Shown: piece after piece, positions 33,641-41,453 of the stretch
Layout of the letters: every line of letters starts with the position of its first letter
Position numbering within the stretch: the stretch's first letter is position 1
Source: UBA3263 sp964528425
Lineage (GTDB): Bacteria > Bacteroidota > Bacteroidia > Bacteroidales > Muribaculaceae
Direction: 5' to 3'
Assembly (NCBI GenBank): GCA_964528425.1
Contig: CAZGTD010000007.1
Span: 1-64,000 of the forward strand
DNA: 64,000 bases
Notes under the pieces: model-generated
Told to the model about the DNA's origin: nothing
What the model saw: the letters and a program-made list of their open reading frames with translations, nothing else
The model's database searches: none
Position numbers and translations under genes: made by a program

Positions 33641-35332
33641 ATGACCATGCGCCACGATGTTGTTGAAATACTCGAAAAGGTTGTTCGCAAATACTGGGAC
33701 TCGCCGGCTCTTACGAACTTCAACGGCGAATCGCTGCAATATAAGGACCTCGGTCGCAAGATAGCAAAACTCCATATTCTTTTTAAAGAAGCCGGAATCA
33801 AGCCGGGCGATAAAATTGCCCTTTGCGGCAAGAATTCCGCCCAGTGGGCGGTTGCATTCTTCGCCATTATGAGCTATGGAGCGGTGGTTGTGCCGCTGCT
33901 TCATGAGTTCAAGCCCGACAATCTGCACCATCTGGTAGATCACTCCGATTCCAAACTCTTTTTCGTTGACCGCGAGATATATGAGAACCTCGATCCGGAG
34001 CTGATGAGCGCCCTTGAAGGTATTTTGCGCCTCAAGGACTTTTCGCTGCTCTTTTCGCGCAGCGAGGCCCTGACCGATGCGCGCTCGCATCTCAACGAAC
34101 TTTTCGGCAAGAAATATCCCGAGCGCTTCACTCCCGACGACGTTAAGTATTATGAATACAAAGATGGCGACACGCTGGCACTGATAAACTATACCAGCGG
34201 CTCCACCGGCTTCAGCAAGGGCGTTATGGTGCCACACCGCGCAATCTGGGGCAACGTCGAGGCGTTGCTGAGAATCCTGCACAGTCTGCCGCGACCGGGC
34301 GACTCGATGGTGTGCATGCTGCCGCTTGCCCACATGTATGGGCTGGTAATTGACCTTATCCACGGCATCTGCAAGGGCGCCCACCTTTATTTCCTCACTC
34401 GCCAGCCTTCGCCAAAAGTGCTGGTCGAGGCGTTCCGCACCGCGCGTCCGCGCCTGATAATCACCGTGCCGCTGATTATCGAAAAAATCATCAAGACCAA
34501 GGTTTTCCCTGCGCTCGATCGCCCGCTCAACCGCCTGCTGCTCCACACGCCTATCATCGACAAGAAAGTGCTCGAAAAAGTGCGTGCAATGTTGATGGAA
34601 ACCTTTGGCGGACAGCTGGAAATGCTGATTGTCGGCGGCGCCGCGCTGAACCGCGAGGTTGAGGAATTCCTGCATCGAATCAACTTTCCGATTACCGTTG
34701 GCTACGGCATGACCGAGTGCGCACCGCTCATCGGCTACGCCCACGCCAAGGGCTATCAGCCCGAAGATGACCGCGAGTTCGCCGCCACCTCGTGTGGCCG
34801 TCCGGTGCCGCGCATGGAGGTAAAAATCCTGTCGCCCGACCCCGAGAATATTCCCGGAGAACTGATGGTCAAGGGCACCAACGTTATGCTCGGCTACTAT
34901 AAAAACGACGAGGCCACGGCCGCAATCATGCGCCCCGAGGGGTGGATGCTCACCGGCGACGTCGGCACTATGGACTCAAAGGGCAATATTTTCCTGCGCG
35001 GGCGCAACAAGTCGATGATTCTCGGCCCCGCCGGCCAGAATATTTATCCGGAGGAGATTGAGCAGAAACTCAATAATATGCCCTACGTTGGCGAAAGCCT
35101 GGTGATTGACGCCGGCGAAGGTAAGCTGAAGGCATTGATTTTCCCGAATCTTGACGAGGCGCGCCGCGACGGACTGACAACCGCCGAGGTTCAGGAGCGC
35201 ATACGCCAGGATGTTGCCGAGCTGAATCCGACTCTTGAGAGCTACTGCCGAATCCAGTCGATAAAATTTATCGATGAAGAGTTTGAAAAGACACCAAAAC
35301 GCTCAATCAAACGTTATTTATATACAGAATAA
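33641..35332 (+). CDS. AMP-binding long-chain acyl-CoA (or acyl-ACP) ligase
   Basis: Activates a fatty acid with ATP and transfers it to CoA or ACP. The 563 residues hold the adenylation motif YTSGSTGFSKGV (about 183-194), YGMTECAP (about 350), TGDVGTMDSKGNIFLRGR (about 438-455), and end in the flexible C-terminal lobe with KRSIKRYLY. ATG at 33641 (or 33647) is the likely start, 15 bases after alaS, so the two share a transcript. Chain-length preference cannot be read from sequence. Together with the thioesterase at 185 it suggests fatty acid recycling, but the two are far apart. Confidence 0.93.
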   Translation: MTMRHDVVEILEKVVRKYWDSPALTNFNGESLQYKDLGRKIAKLHILFKEAGIKPGDKIALCGKNSAQWAVAFFAIMSYGAVVVPLLHEFKPDNLHHLVDHSDSKLFFVDREIYENLDPELMSALEGILRLKDFSLLFSRSEALTDARSHLNELFGKKYPERFTPDDVKYYEYKDGDTLALINYTSGSTGFSKGVMVPHRAIWGNVEALLRILHSLPRPGDSMVCMLPLAHMYGLVIDLIHGICKGAHLYFLTRQPSPKVLVEAFRTARPRLIITVPLIIEKIIKTKVFPALDRPLNRLLLHTPIIDKKVLEKVRAMLMETFGGQLEMLIVGGAALNREVEEFLHRINFPITVGYGMTECAPLIGYAHAKGYQPEDDREFAATSCGRPVPRMEVKILSPDPENIPGELMVKGTNVMLGYYKNDEATAAIMRPEGWMLTGDVGTMDSKGNIFLRGRNKSMILGPAGQNIYPEEIEQKLNNMPYVGESLVIDAGEGKLKALIFPNLDEARRDGLTTAEVQERIRQDVAELNPTLESYCRIQSIKFIDEEFEKTPKRSIKRYLYTE

Positions 35333-35365
35333 TAATTAAAAGTCTATAAAACAATCATATCTATA

Positions 35366-37369
35366 ATGAAAAAAGCAATAGTCTCTTTCCTGTTAACCGC
35401 AGTGACTGCGGCTGCGGCATGGGCTGTTCCTGCAAAACGCATTTTTGTTAAGATGACCGGCCCCGACGGCCAGACCATTGAAGTGCAGAAAGTCGGTGAT
35501 GAATTCGGCCACCACTATGTTGACCGTTCAGGCCGCAAATTTATCGACGAGGCCGATCGCCTGGTAGCGGCTACCGATGCCGAAATCAGCAGCCGCATCG
35601 AAGCCCGTACCTCGCGCATGGTTGCCCGCAATTCAGCCCGCAAGGTAATGCGCCGCACGCCCGGCAATATCGGAACCTATCCCGGAACTACCTTCCCCTC
35701 GGTCGGTGAGCAGAAGGCTTTGGTGATACTCGTTGAATATAAAGACGTTAAGTTCACCATCGGTTCCGATGCCAAAGCTCATCAATATTTCACCGACATG
35801 CTCAATAAGGACGGCTTCAGCGAATATGGCGGCACCGGCTGCGTGCGCCAGTATTTCCGCGACAGTTCCAAAGGGCAATTTGAATGTCAGTTCGACGTTT
35901 TCGGCCCCGTAACCCTTTCGCAGAACCGCAGATATTACGGCGGTAACTCCGGCGGCACCGACAAGGCTCCGGAGCAGATGGTTGTTGAGGCCTGTCGCGC
36001 GCTCGATTCTCAGATTGACTTCCGCGACTATGACCGCGACGGCGACGGCAAGGTCGATAACGTTTATGTTATTTATGCCGGTCAGGGCGAAGCCTCATAT
36101 GGCAGCTCCGAAACCGTGTGGCCCCACAGCTGGAATCTTACGGAAGCAGGTATCGACCTCAAGCTCGATGGAGTAGTAATCGATATGTATGGCTGTTCCA
36201 ACGAGTGGGAAAAGAACGAGCCGGACGGTATGGGCACTTTTACTCACGAGTTCAGCCATATTCTTGGTCTGCCTGACCTTTATCATACGGCTTCCGAAGT
36301 TTACTATACCCCCGGCGAATGGTCGGTGCTGGACTATGGCCCATATAACAACGACGGCCGTACTCCCCCCGCCTACAGCTCATTCGAACGCAACGCCATG
36401 GGCTGGATTAACCTTACCGAGCTGACCGCCGGCGAGGGCGTTAAGGAACTCGACGATTTGCAAACGACCAACAGCGCATATTGCATCACCAACCCCGCCA
36501 ACGAAAAAGAATTTTACCTGCTGGAAACCCGAAATCAAACCGGCTGGGACAAATATCTCCCATCTCAGGGCATGTTGATCTGGCATGTGGACTATAATTC
36601 CTCAACATGGGCTTCAAACACTGTTAACAACACCAAGAGTCATCAGGGCGTAGACCTCATAGAGGCCGACGGCGTGGCCGTTAAGCAGAACCGCACTGCC
36701 GGTGACTGTTTCCCTGGCTCGGCCAAGGTTACCTCCTATGGTCCGAAATGGTGGAACGGCAAATCGGCTCCTTTTGTGCTGACAAATATTACGCGTTCGG
36801 GCACTAAAACGACTTTTTCGACCGGTGGCGGCTCATCGTCGGGCGGCAACGGAGAAAACCCCGACCCCGTAGTCCCGGGCGAATATCTTACATGTGCCCA
36901 GCTGATAGAAAAGAATGCGTCGACCGCAACCGATGCGGTTTTGCGCGGCTATATTGTCGGCTATGCTAATAGCTCATGGAATGCAAAGGGCGTAATATTC
37001 TCGGCAGAGGATTGCAACGTTAATACCAACCTTGTATTGGCGGATTCGCCCGATGAAACCGACTATAAGTTCTGCGTGCCCGTGCAGCTGGCCAACAACG
37101 GAACTACATTGCGCGAAGACCTTAACCTCAAGTCACATCCCGAGCATCTGGGCCGTCTGATAGAGATTACCGGCAAAGCGCAGCCCTATTTCTCCGTACC
37201 CGGGCTGAAGTCGCCGACTTCCTATAAGTTTATCGAAACCTCCAAACTCGACAACGTTGAAGAAGTCGCTGCCGATGCCGGTCAATGGTTTGACCTTCAG
37301 GGTCGCCCGGTAGCCAATCCCGGCCGTGGCCTTTATATCCGCAACGGTCGCAAATATCTGCTCCGCTAA
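35366..37369 (+). CDS. M6-family metalloprotease, secreted, with short sorting-like tail
   Basis: A 667-residue exported zinc protease. Signal peptide 1-20 (AAAAWA), then an N-terminal propeptide-like part (residues 25-100) and the M6 catalytic domain with HEFSHILGLPD at 294-304, the HExxHxxGxxD zinc motif. After a Gly/Ser/Asn linker (about 488-505) comes a beta domain (about 508-640, EYLTCAQLIEKNAS; LRGYIVGYAN) of the OB-like DUF6359 type. The last 28 residues (WFDLQGRPV, GRGLYIRNGRKYLLR) match the tail shared with two other secreted proteins here. It is the third gene downstream of alaS, with 33 bases of spacing and no housekeeping promoter. Confidence 0.93.
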   Translation: MKKAIVSFLLTAVTAAAAWAVPAKRIFVKMTGPDGQTIEVQKVGDEFGHHYVDRSGRKFIDEADRLVAATDAEISSRIEARTSRMVARNSARKVMRRTPGNIGTYPGTTFPSVGEQKALVILVEYKDVKFTIGSDAKAHQYFTDMLNKDGFSEYGGTGCVRQYFRDSSKGQFECQFDVFGPVTLSQNRRYYGGNSGGTDKAPEQMVVEACRALDSQIDFRDYDRDGDGKVDNVYVIYAGQGEASYGSSETVWPHSWNLTEAGIDLKLDGVVIDMYGCSNEWEKNEPDGMGTFTHEFSHILGLPDLYHTASEVYYTPGEWSVLDYGPYNNDGRTPPAYSSFERNAMGWINLTELTAGEGVKELDDLQTTNSAYCITNPANEKEFYLLETRNQTGWDKYLPSQGMLIWHVDYNSSTWASNTVNNTKSHQGVDLIEADGVAVKQNRTAGDCFPGSAKVTSYGPKWWNGKSAPFVLTNITRSGTKTTFSTGGGSSSGGNGENPDPVVPGEYLTCAQLIEKNASTATDAVLRGYIVGYANSSWNAKGVIFSAEDCNVNTNLVLADSPDETDYKFCVPVQLANNGTTLREDLNLKSHPEHLGRLIEITGKAQPYFSVPGLKSPTSYKFIETSKLDNVEEVAADAGQWFDLQGRPVANPGRGLYIRNGRKYLLR

Positions 37370-37381
37370 CCGCCGCTAAAC

Positions 37382-37427
37382 CACAAAAGAGAGCGGACAC
37401 TCAATTGAGTGTCCGCTCTCTTTTGTG
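37382..37427. terminator. 46-bp perfect palindrome, bidirectional terminator
   Basis: Both arms are 23 bases and pair without mismatch, starting CACAAAAGAGAGCGG and ending CCGCTCTCTTTTGTG. It separates the convergent M6 protease and tRNA-Cys genes, and the A/T ends give a T run on both strands. The tRNA 3' end abuts the hairpin directly. Confidence 0.85.
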
Positions 37428-37498
37428 AGGTCCCAAGCAGATTCGAACTGCTGTACACGGTTTTGCAGACCGTTGCCTAACCTCTCGGCCATGGAACC
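37428..37498 (-). tRNA. tRNA-Cys (anticodon GCA)
   Basis: The minus strand from 37498 folds to a full cloverleaf: acceptor GGTTCCA with TGGGACC, anticodon loop CTGCAAA carrying GCA, T loop TTCGAAT, discriminator T. CCA is not encoded. A promoter lies 19 bases upstream. Confidence 0.96.
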
Positions 37499-37516
37499 TT
37501 GCGTTGATTTGCGCCG

Positions 37517-37548
37517 CAAAGTTAGGCATAATCTTTTAAATGTGCAAG
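37517..37548 (-). promoter_or_regulatory. -33/-7 promoter of tRNA-Cys
   Basis: Minus-strand CTTG (37548-37545, one mismatch), 20-base spacer, TAACTTTG (37524-37517). Confidence 0.7.
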
Positions 37549-37563
37549 TTTTTTGGGAATTTT

Positions 37564-39072
37564 TTATTGATGGCTCGGTCTTAGCAGGTCATTGACGGTT
37601 TTAACCGGATTGAAAGTTTCGGCGGGAACCTCAACGAAAACGGTGTTCCAGTCGCTCATGGCTCCATTCCAGAGCCCGGGAAGCTCCAGGGCCCGGAGTT
37701 CGCGTCCCTGAGCCGATTTGCTGGAAATGAATCCGGTTGCATGGTCAATATAGTCGGGCAGGTTATAGTGATTGCCGGCAATGTCGGTAATGTAGCAAAC
37801 CAGGTCGACGGGGTTGAAGTGCGTGGCTTTGGCCATTAGGTCTTTGAATTCGGGGGCAATCTGGTTGCTTTCGAGAATCTGGGGCGATGCGGAGCCGTCG
37901 GGATTGACCGTTATGAATGGACCGCCGCCCGGTTCGCCTTCGTTGATTACCATGCCGCAAACGCGCAGCGGGCGATTTAGTTTTGACGTGAGATAGGTGG
38001 CGAGGTCGGCCCCTGACAGGGTTTGCAGCCGCGAATCGTGGATATTGAGCGTGGTTGCTGCGAATTCGGCTATCTCCTTGAGTTTTTCGTCGGTAGGTTT
38101 AGAACCGAGCGCTTCGAGATATTCGGCAATTTTGTCGTGGACGAGAATGAGCTGGCCGGCCAAGATTTGTTTCCATCTTACGGTTGCGTCGCGATGGGCG
38201 TCGGGAACCACATTGTCGATGTTTTTTATGAAGACCACGGCTGAGTTTATGTCGTTGAGGTTGGCAATCAGTGCGCCATGGCCCCCGGGGCGGAATAGCA
38301 GGCTTCCGTCGTCCTGGCGGAATGGGGTGCCGTCGGGGTTCGCGGCTATAGTGTCGGTCGAGCCTCTCTGTTCCGATAGTTCAGCGTGAATCTTAATGCC
38401 ATACTTGGCCTCGGCGGCAGGTATAACTTCGGCTAATTTCTGCTGAAATAGCTGACGGTGGTTGGGCGACACGGTAAAATGCAGATAGAGCGTTCCGCCC
38501 GGTTTTACGGCCGTTGCGGCGCCCTCGGCGATTTGTTCTTCGAGCGGGGTGCGGGCTCCGTCGGCGTATTTATGGAACTGCAGCAGTCCTTTGGGGAGCT
38601 GGCCGTAGTTGAGGCCGCTGCCGGAGATTATTGCGGCTATGATGTCGCGGTTTTTACCGGCGGCACGCAGGTCGACAACCGATTTGCCGTAGTTGTGAAG
38701 GCAAACGGCATTCAGCGCCGGGAAGAAGGCAAAATCTTCAATATGATCGAGAACCTGAGCTACGTCGGAGCCGGCGGCGGGAGTGTCGGTCGGGCCGTCG
38801 ACAAAGTTAAACAGAGCTTTGAACATGCGTGACGCCGCGCCCGATGCCGGTACGAATTTACAGGCTTCGCCGCCATCGTCGAGAAATAGTTGCCAGCGGT
38901 CGGCTGCGGCCTGCTGTTGTTGGGGGGTAAGCCGCAAGATACCGTTGCCCGGTGTTGCCGAGTCAATAATTTTTAGGTAGGGAAAGCCGGTTTTGAAGCG
39001 GCTGAGCTGAGCTTGTGCTTGTTCGGGAGTAATGCCCTTGGCTGCAAGGGTTTTAAGGTCTTGAGGGTCCAT
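37564..39072 (-). CDS. DUF4301-family protein
   Basis: A 502-residue cytosolic protein that matches the Bacteroidota DUF4301 family, whose function is unknown. Seen: PASGAASRMFKALFNF (about 75-90), a nucleotide-sugar-transferase-like glycine/serine motif, then FRPGGHGALIANLNDI (about 255-270), INEGEPGGGPF (about 380-390) and a segment near the end YCYITDIAGNHYNLPDY-like. These motifs recall pyrophosphorylase-type folds, so a sugar-nucleotide role is possible but unproved. Start ATG at 39072; an upstream in-frame ATG at 39105 lies within the promoter box. It is transcribed alone. Confidence 0.85.
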   Translation of the reverse strand: MDPQDLKTLAAKGITPEQAQAQLSRFKTGFPYLKIIDSATPGNGILRLTPQQQQAAADRWQLFLDDGGEACKFVPASGAASRMFKALFNFVDGPTDTPAAGSDVAQVLDHIEDFAFFPALNAVCLHNYGKSVVDLRAAGKNRDIIAAIISGSGLNYGQLPKGLLQFHKYADGARTPLEEQIAEGAATAVKPGGTLYLHFTVSPNHRQLFQQKLAEVIPAAEAKYGIKIHAELSEQRGSTDTIAANPDGTPFRQDDGSLLFRPGGHGALIANLNDINSAVVFIKNIDNVVPDAHRDATVRWKQILAGQLILVHDKIAEYLEALGSKPTDEKLKEIAEFAATTLNIHDSRLQTLSGADLATYLTSKLNRPLRVCGMVINEGEPGGGPFITVNPDGSASPQILESNQIAPEFKDLMAKATHFNPVDLVCYITDIAGNHYNLPDYIDHATGFISSKSAQGRELRALELPGLWNGAMSDWNTVFVEVPAETFNPVKTVNDLLRPSHQ

Positions 39073-39102
39073 TGGCTTTGAATTGAGGGTTAAAATGTTG
39101 GT

Positions 39103-39133
39103 CAAAGTTATGAATTATATCTGACCTAACAAA
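39103..39133 (-). promoter_or_regulatory. -33/-7 promoter of DUF4301 gene
   Basis: Minus-strand TTTG (39133-39130), 19-base spacer, TAACTTTG (39110-39103). The -33 end lies close to the 3' end of pgeF. Confidence 0.72.
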
Positions 39134-39153
39134 GCAAAGGACCGAAAAGTTGG

Positions 39154-39768
39154 TTATTTGAGGCCTATGGCGGTTATTGTGCGCCCGGTCAGTTCGTAGC
39201 CCTGGCGGCGAACCGAAAAATATCGGCTATCCTCTTTCGAACAGGCCGGAGCGGCCTGGGGTTCGGAAATCCCGGCTGCCGTCAGTTGGAGGCTAACGGC
39301 TTTGGCAAGACTAACGTGGGGTTTTGGCCATTGAGGGCGTCGCTCAACGGCTTCCGGGGCGAACTGCGAAGCCACGTCTTCGCCTACCTCAAAGCAATCG
39401 GAGCAGATGTGTGGGCCGAACGCAGCGCGGATTCGGCCGGGGCGTGCGCCCATAGCAACCATCGTTTCGACAGCGTTCAGCGCAATGCCGGCAACTGTGC
39501 CGCGCCAGCCGCAGTGGACTGCGGCATAGACCTGCGCCTCCGGATCTACCATGAGCAGGGGGAGGCAGTCGGCGGTTCTGATTCCAATCAGCGGGCCGCG
39601 CCCTTTTGCCACTATGGCGTCGGCGCCGTTAAGGTCGTCAATTCCGAGCCTGGCAACCCGTGCGGAATGGGTTTGAACCGGCAGAATAATGCCGGAGTCG
39701 GCGAAATCTTCGGTGCTCAGCGTAGAAAAGGCAATAACGCCGGGCAGATTGGTTAGAAGTGGCTGCAT
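39154..39768 (-). CDS. pgeF: laccase-domain protein, PgeF/YfiH family
   Basis: A 204-residue protein of the multicopper polyphenol oxidase/YfiH family; relatives act as zinc-dependent purine nucleoside phosphorylase/adenosine deaminase or as peptidoglycan-editing factors. The metal ligands are visible: QTHSA (about 39-43), TADCLPLL (about 71-78) and HCGWRG (about 89-94), then FGPHICSDCFEV. The start at 39768 is the only ATG giving the normal length. It lies only two bases after the T run of the rpoD terminator, so expression may rely on read-through. Confidence 0.9.
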   Translation of the reverse strand: MQPLLTNLPGVIAFSTLSTEDFADSGIILPVQTHSARVARLGIDDLNGADAIVAKGRGPLIGIRTADCLPLLMVDPEAQVYAAVHCGWRGTVAGIALNAVETMVAMGARPGRIRAAFGPHICSDCFEVGEDVASQFAPEAVERRPQWPKPHVSLAKAVSLQLTAAGISEPQAAPACSKEDSRYFSVRRQGYELTGRTITAIGLK

Positions 39769-39770
39769 AT

Positions 39771-39805
39771 ATAAAAAAGAGCGGAGACCGTCAGGCCTCC
39801 GCTCT
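39771..39805 (-). terminator. rho-independent terminator after rpoD
   Basis: On the minus strand AGAGCGGAG pairs with CTCCGCTCT (9 bp, 10-base loop), followed by TTTTTTAT. It sits between the rpoD stop and the pgeF start codon. Confidence 0.88.
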
Positions 39806-39814
39806 AAATGGGGG

Positions 39815-40672
39815 TTACTGTGCAAGGTAGCTCTTGAGCAGTTCGCTTTTTGACCCTTTGAGCCTGCGAATTGCTTTTTCCTTAATCTGGCGAACACGTT
39901 CACGGGTCAGGTCGAACTTAACGCCGATTTCTTCGAGGGTCATTTCCTGACATCCGATTCCGAAGAAAAGCTTGATAATCTGGCGTTCGCGGTCGTGGAG
40001 CTGCAACAGGGCGCGCTCAACTTCAGTCGACAGCGATTCGCGCGAGAGACCTTCGTCGGTCGCGGGCGAGTCGTTGTTGGTCAACACGTCGAGCAGCGAG
40101 TTGTCTTCACCCTCCTGGAAGGGAGCGTCAACCGATACCTGACGGCCTGAAACCTTCATGGTTTCGGCAATCTTTTCAGGAGCTACGTCAAGCTCTTTGG
40201 CGAGTTCCTCAACCGATGGGGCGCGCATGTTTTCCTGTTCAAACTTGTTGAGCACCTTACGGATTTTATTTATTGAACCTACCTGATTCAGAGGCAGGCG
40301 AACAATGCGGCTCTGTTCGGCCAGGGCCTGGAGAATGCTCTGGCGAATCCACCAAACGGCGTAGGAAATGAACTTGAAACCACGGGTTTCGTCGAATTTC
40401 TGGGCAGCTTTCTGCAGTCCGACGTTGCCTTCGGAAATAAGGTCCATAAGTTCCAGACCTTGATTCTGATATTGCTTGGCAACGGAAACCACGAAGCGCA
40501 AGTTGGCGCGCACGAGGCGGTCAACAGCTGCGGTGTCGCCCTGGCGTATGCGCTGGGCAAGTTCAACCTCTTCGTCGACGGTAAGGAGTTCTTCGCGGCC
40601 TATTTCCTGCAGATAACGGTTCAACAGGGGGTCGCGGTTAGTAGGAGCCTGACTTATTTTTAGCTGCTGCAT
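39815..40672 (-). CDS. rpoD: primary RNA polymerase sigma factor (sigma-ABfr type)
   Basis: The housekeeping sigma factor, 285 residues, the short form known in Bacteroidota without the long region 1.1 or non-conserved insert. Seen: region 1.2 (DPLLNRYLQEIGREELLT), region 2 (ANLRFVVSVAKQYQ; FISYAVWWIRQSI), region 3 (LPLNQVGSINKI; APSVEELAKELD) and region 4 with the DNA-binding helix-turn-helix (MTLEEIGVKFDLTRERVRQI, near 240-260). It is expected to read the TTTG/TAnnTTTG promoters found across this window. It follows a Dabb gene by 30 bases, so its promoter is probably the box at 41026-41033. A strong terminator follows. Confidence 0.97.
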   Translation of the reverse strand: MQQLKISQAPTNRDPLLNRYLQEIGREELLTVDEEVELAQRIRQGDTAAVDRLVRANLRFVVSVAKQYQNQGLELMDLISEGNVGLQKAAQKFDETRGFKFISYAVWWIRQSILQALAEQSRIVRLPLNQVGSINKIRKVLNKFEQENMRAPSVEELAKELDVAPEKIAETMKVSGRQVSVDAPFQEGEDNSLLDVLTNNDSPATDEGLSRESLSTEVERALLQLHDRERQIIKLFFGIGCQEMTLEEIGVKFDLTRERVRQIKEKAIRRLKGSKSELLKSYLAQ

Positions 40673-40702
40673 AGTTTTTTTATTGTTAAAGGAAAGAGGA
40701 TA

Positions 40703-40996
40703 TTAAAACTGATAGTCAACACATGCACGGGCCTGTTTCTGCGGAGCAATGATTGCGGCAGCGGCAACGTGGGCCGGATGTTTGGCGTAGACTTCAACGT
40801 CGGCCATTGTCGGAACTATCGCGGTTAAAACAACGTCCCAGTCCTCCGAAGGGTTCTCATTGATGCCAACTTCCATTGATTCGAGCACTGAAATCTGCTC
40901 GGGCAGGGCCATAAGGGCGTCTTTGAAGCGGCGTGCGGTTTCGAGGCGTTGGGCGTCGGTGCCCGACAGTTTGAAGCTGACGATATGTTTTACCAT
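40703..40996 (-). CDS. Dabb (stress-responsive A/B barrel) domain protein
   Basis: A 97-residue protein with the dimeric alpha/beta-barrel fold: start MVKHIVSFKLSG, central LPEQISVLESMEVGIN, then DVVLTAIVPTMADVEVYAKHPAHV with the conserved Y-x-x-H-P-x-H. The biochemical role of single Dabb proteins is unknown. It lies directly upstream of rpoD with only 30 bases between, so the two are likely co-transcribed. Confidence 0.92.
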   Translation of the reverse strand: MVKHIVSFKLSGTDAQRLETARRFKDALMALPEQISVLESMEVGINENPSEDWDVVLTAIVPTMADVEVYAKHPAHVAAAAIIAPQKQARACVDYQF

Positions 40997-41025
40997 AAAA
41001 TATGTATTTTCAGTTTTTAAGCCTG

Positions 41026-41033
41026 CAAAGTTA
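41026..41033 (-). promoter_or_regulatory. -7 box of Dabb-rpoD promoter
   Basis: Minus-strand TAACTTTG, 29 bases before the Dabb ATG. No clear TTTG 19-20 bases upstream. Confidence 0.6.
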
Positions 41034-41077
41034 CGAAAAAAAGTTGAGATATGAAAGCGGGTTTCGTTTTTTTGATG

Positions 41078-41085
41078 TATATTTG
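41078..41085 (+). promoter_or_regulatory. -7 box of DUF2752 gene, leaderless
   Basis: TATATTTG ends five bases before the ATG at 41091, so the transcript should begin at the start codon. The -33 box is poor. Confidence 0.6.
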
Positions 41086-41090
41086 CGCTT

Positions 41091-41453
41091 ATGAAACTTT
41101 CTTTGCGCGGATTTCTGGTGGCTGCCGCCGTTGTGGCTATAAGCGTCGGAGTTTATTTCTTCGATCCGGTCGGCGGGCCGTTTCCTTATCCCCGGTGCTG
41201 GATCAAACTGCTCAGCGGCTACGACTGTCCGGGGTGCGGTTCTGCGCGCGCGTTGCATGCGTTGGTTCATGGCAACGTTGCCGAAGCCTGGAATTTTAAT
41301 CCGGCAATTTTTTTTGTTGTGGCGTTGGTCGTACTGCTTCTTTTGGCTGAGAGTGACCGATTTCCGCGGCTGCGCCGGTGGTTATTATCACCTGCGGCAG
41401 CCGTAACGATAATTGCGGCTGCCGCGGTGTGGACTGTTGTCAGAAATCTTTGA
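41091..41453 (+). CDS. DUF2752 membrane protein
   Basis: A 120-residue protein with three hydrophobic segments (about 5-22, 72-90, 100-116) and the DUF2752 signature YDCPGCGSARALHALVHGN (about 43-61), with a Cys-Pro-x-Cys-Gly motif. Function of the family is unknown. It stands alone; its stop codon directly abuts the stop of the convergent gldN with no bases between, so there is no room for a terminator. Confidence 0.9.
   Translation: MKLSLRGFLVAAAVVAISVGVYFFDPVGGPFPYPRCWIKLLSGYDCPGCGSARALHALVHGNVAEAWNFNPAIFFVVALVVLLLLAESDRFPRLRRWLLSPAAAVTIIAAAAVWTVVRNL

Noticed and set aside
31004..34744. Long open frames on the minus strand opposite alaS and the acyl-CoA ligase
   Set aside because: They are mirror effects of GC-rich codon use in real genes; the peptides show no domain and no promoter.
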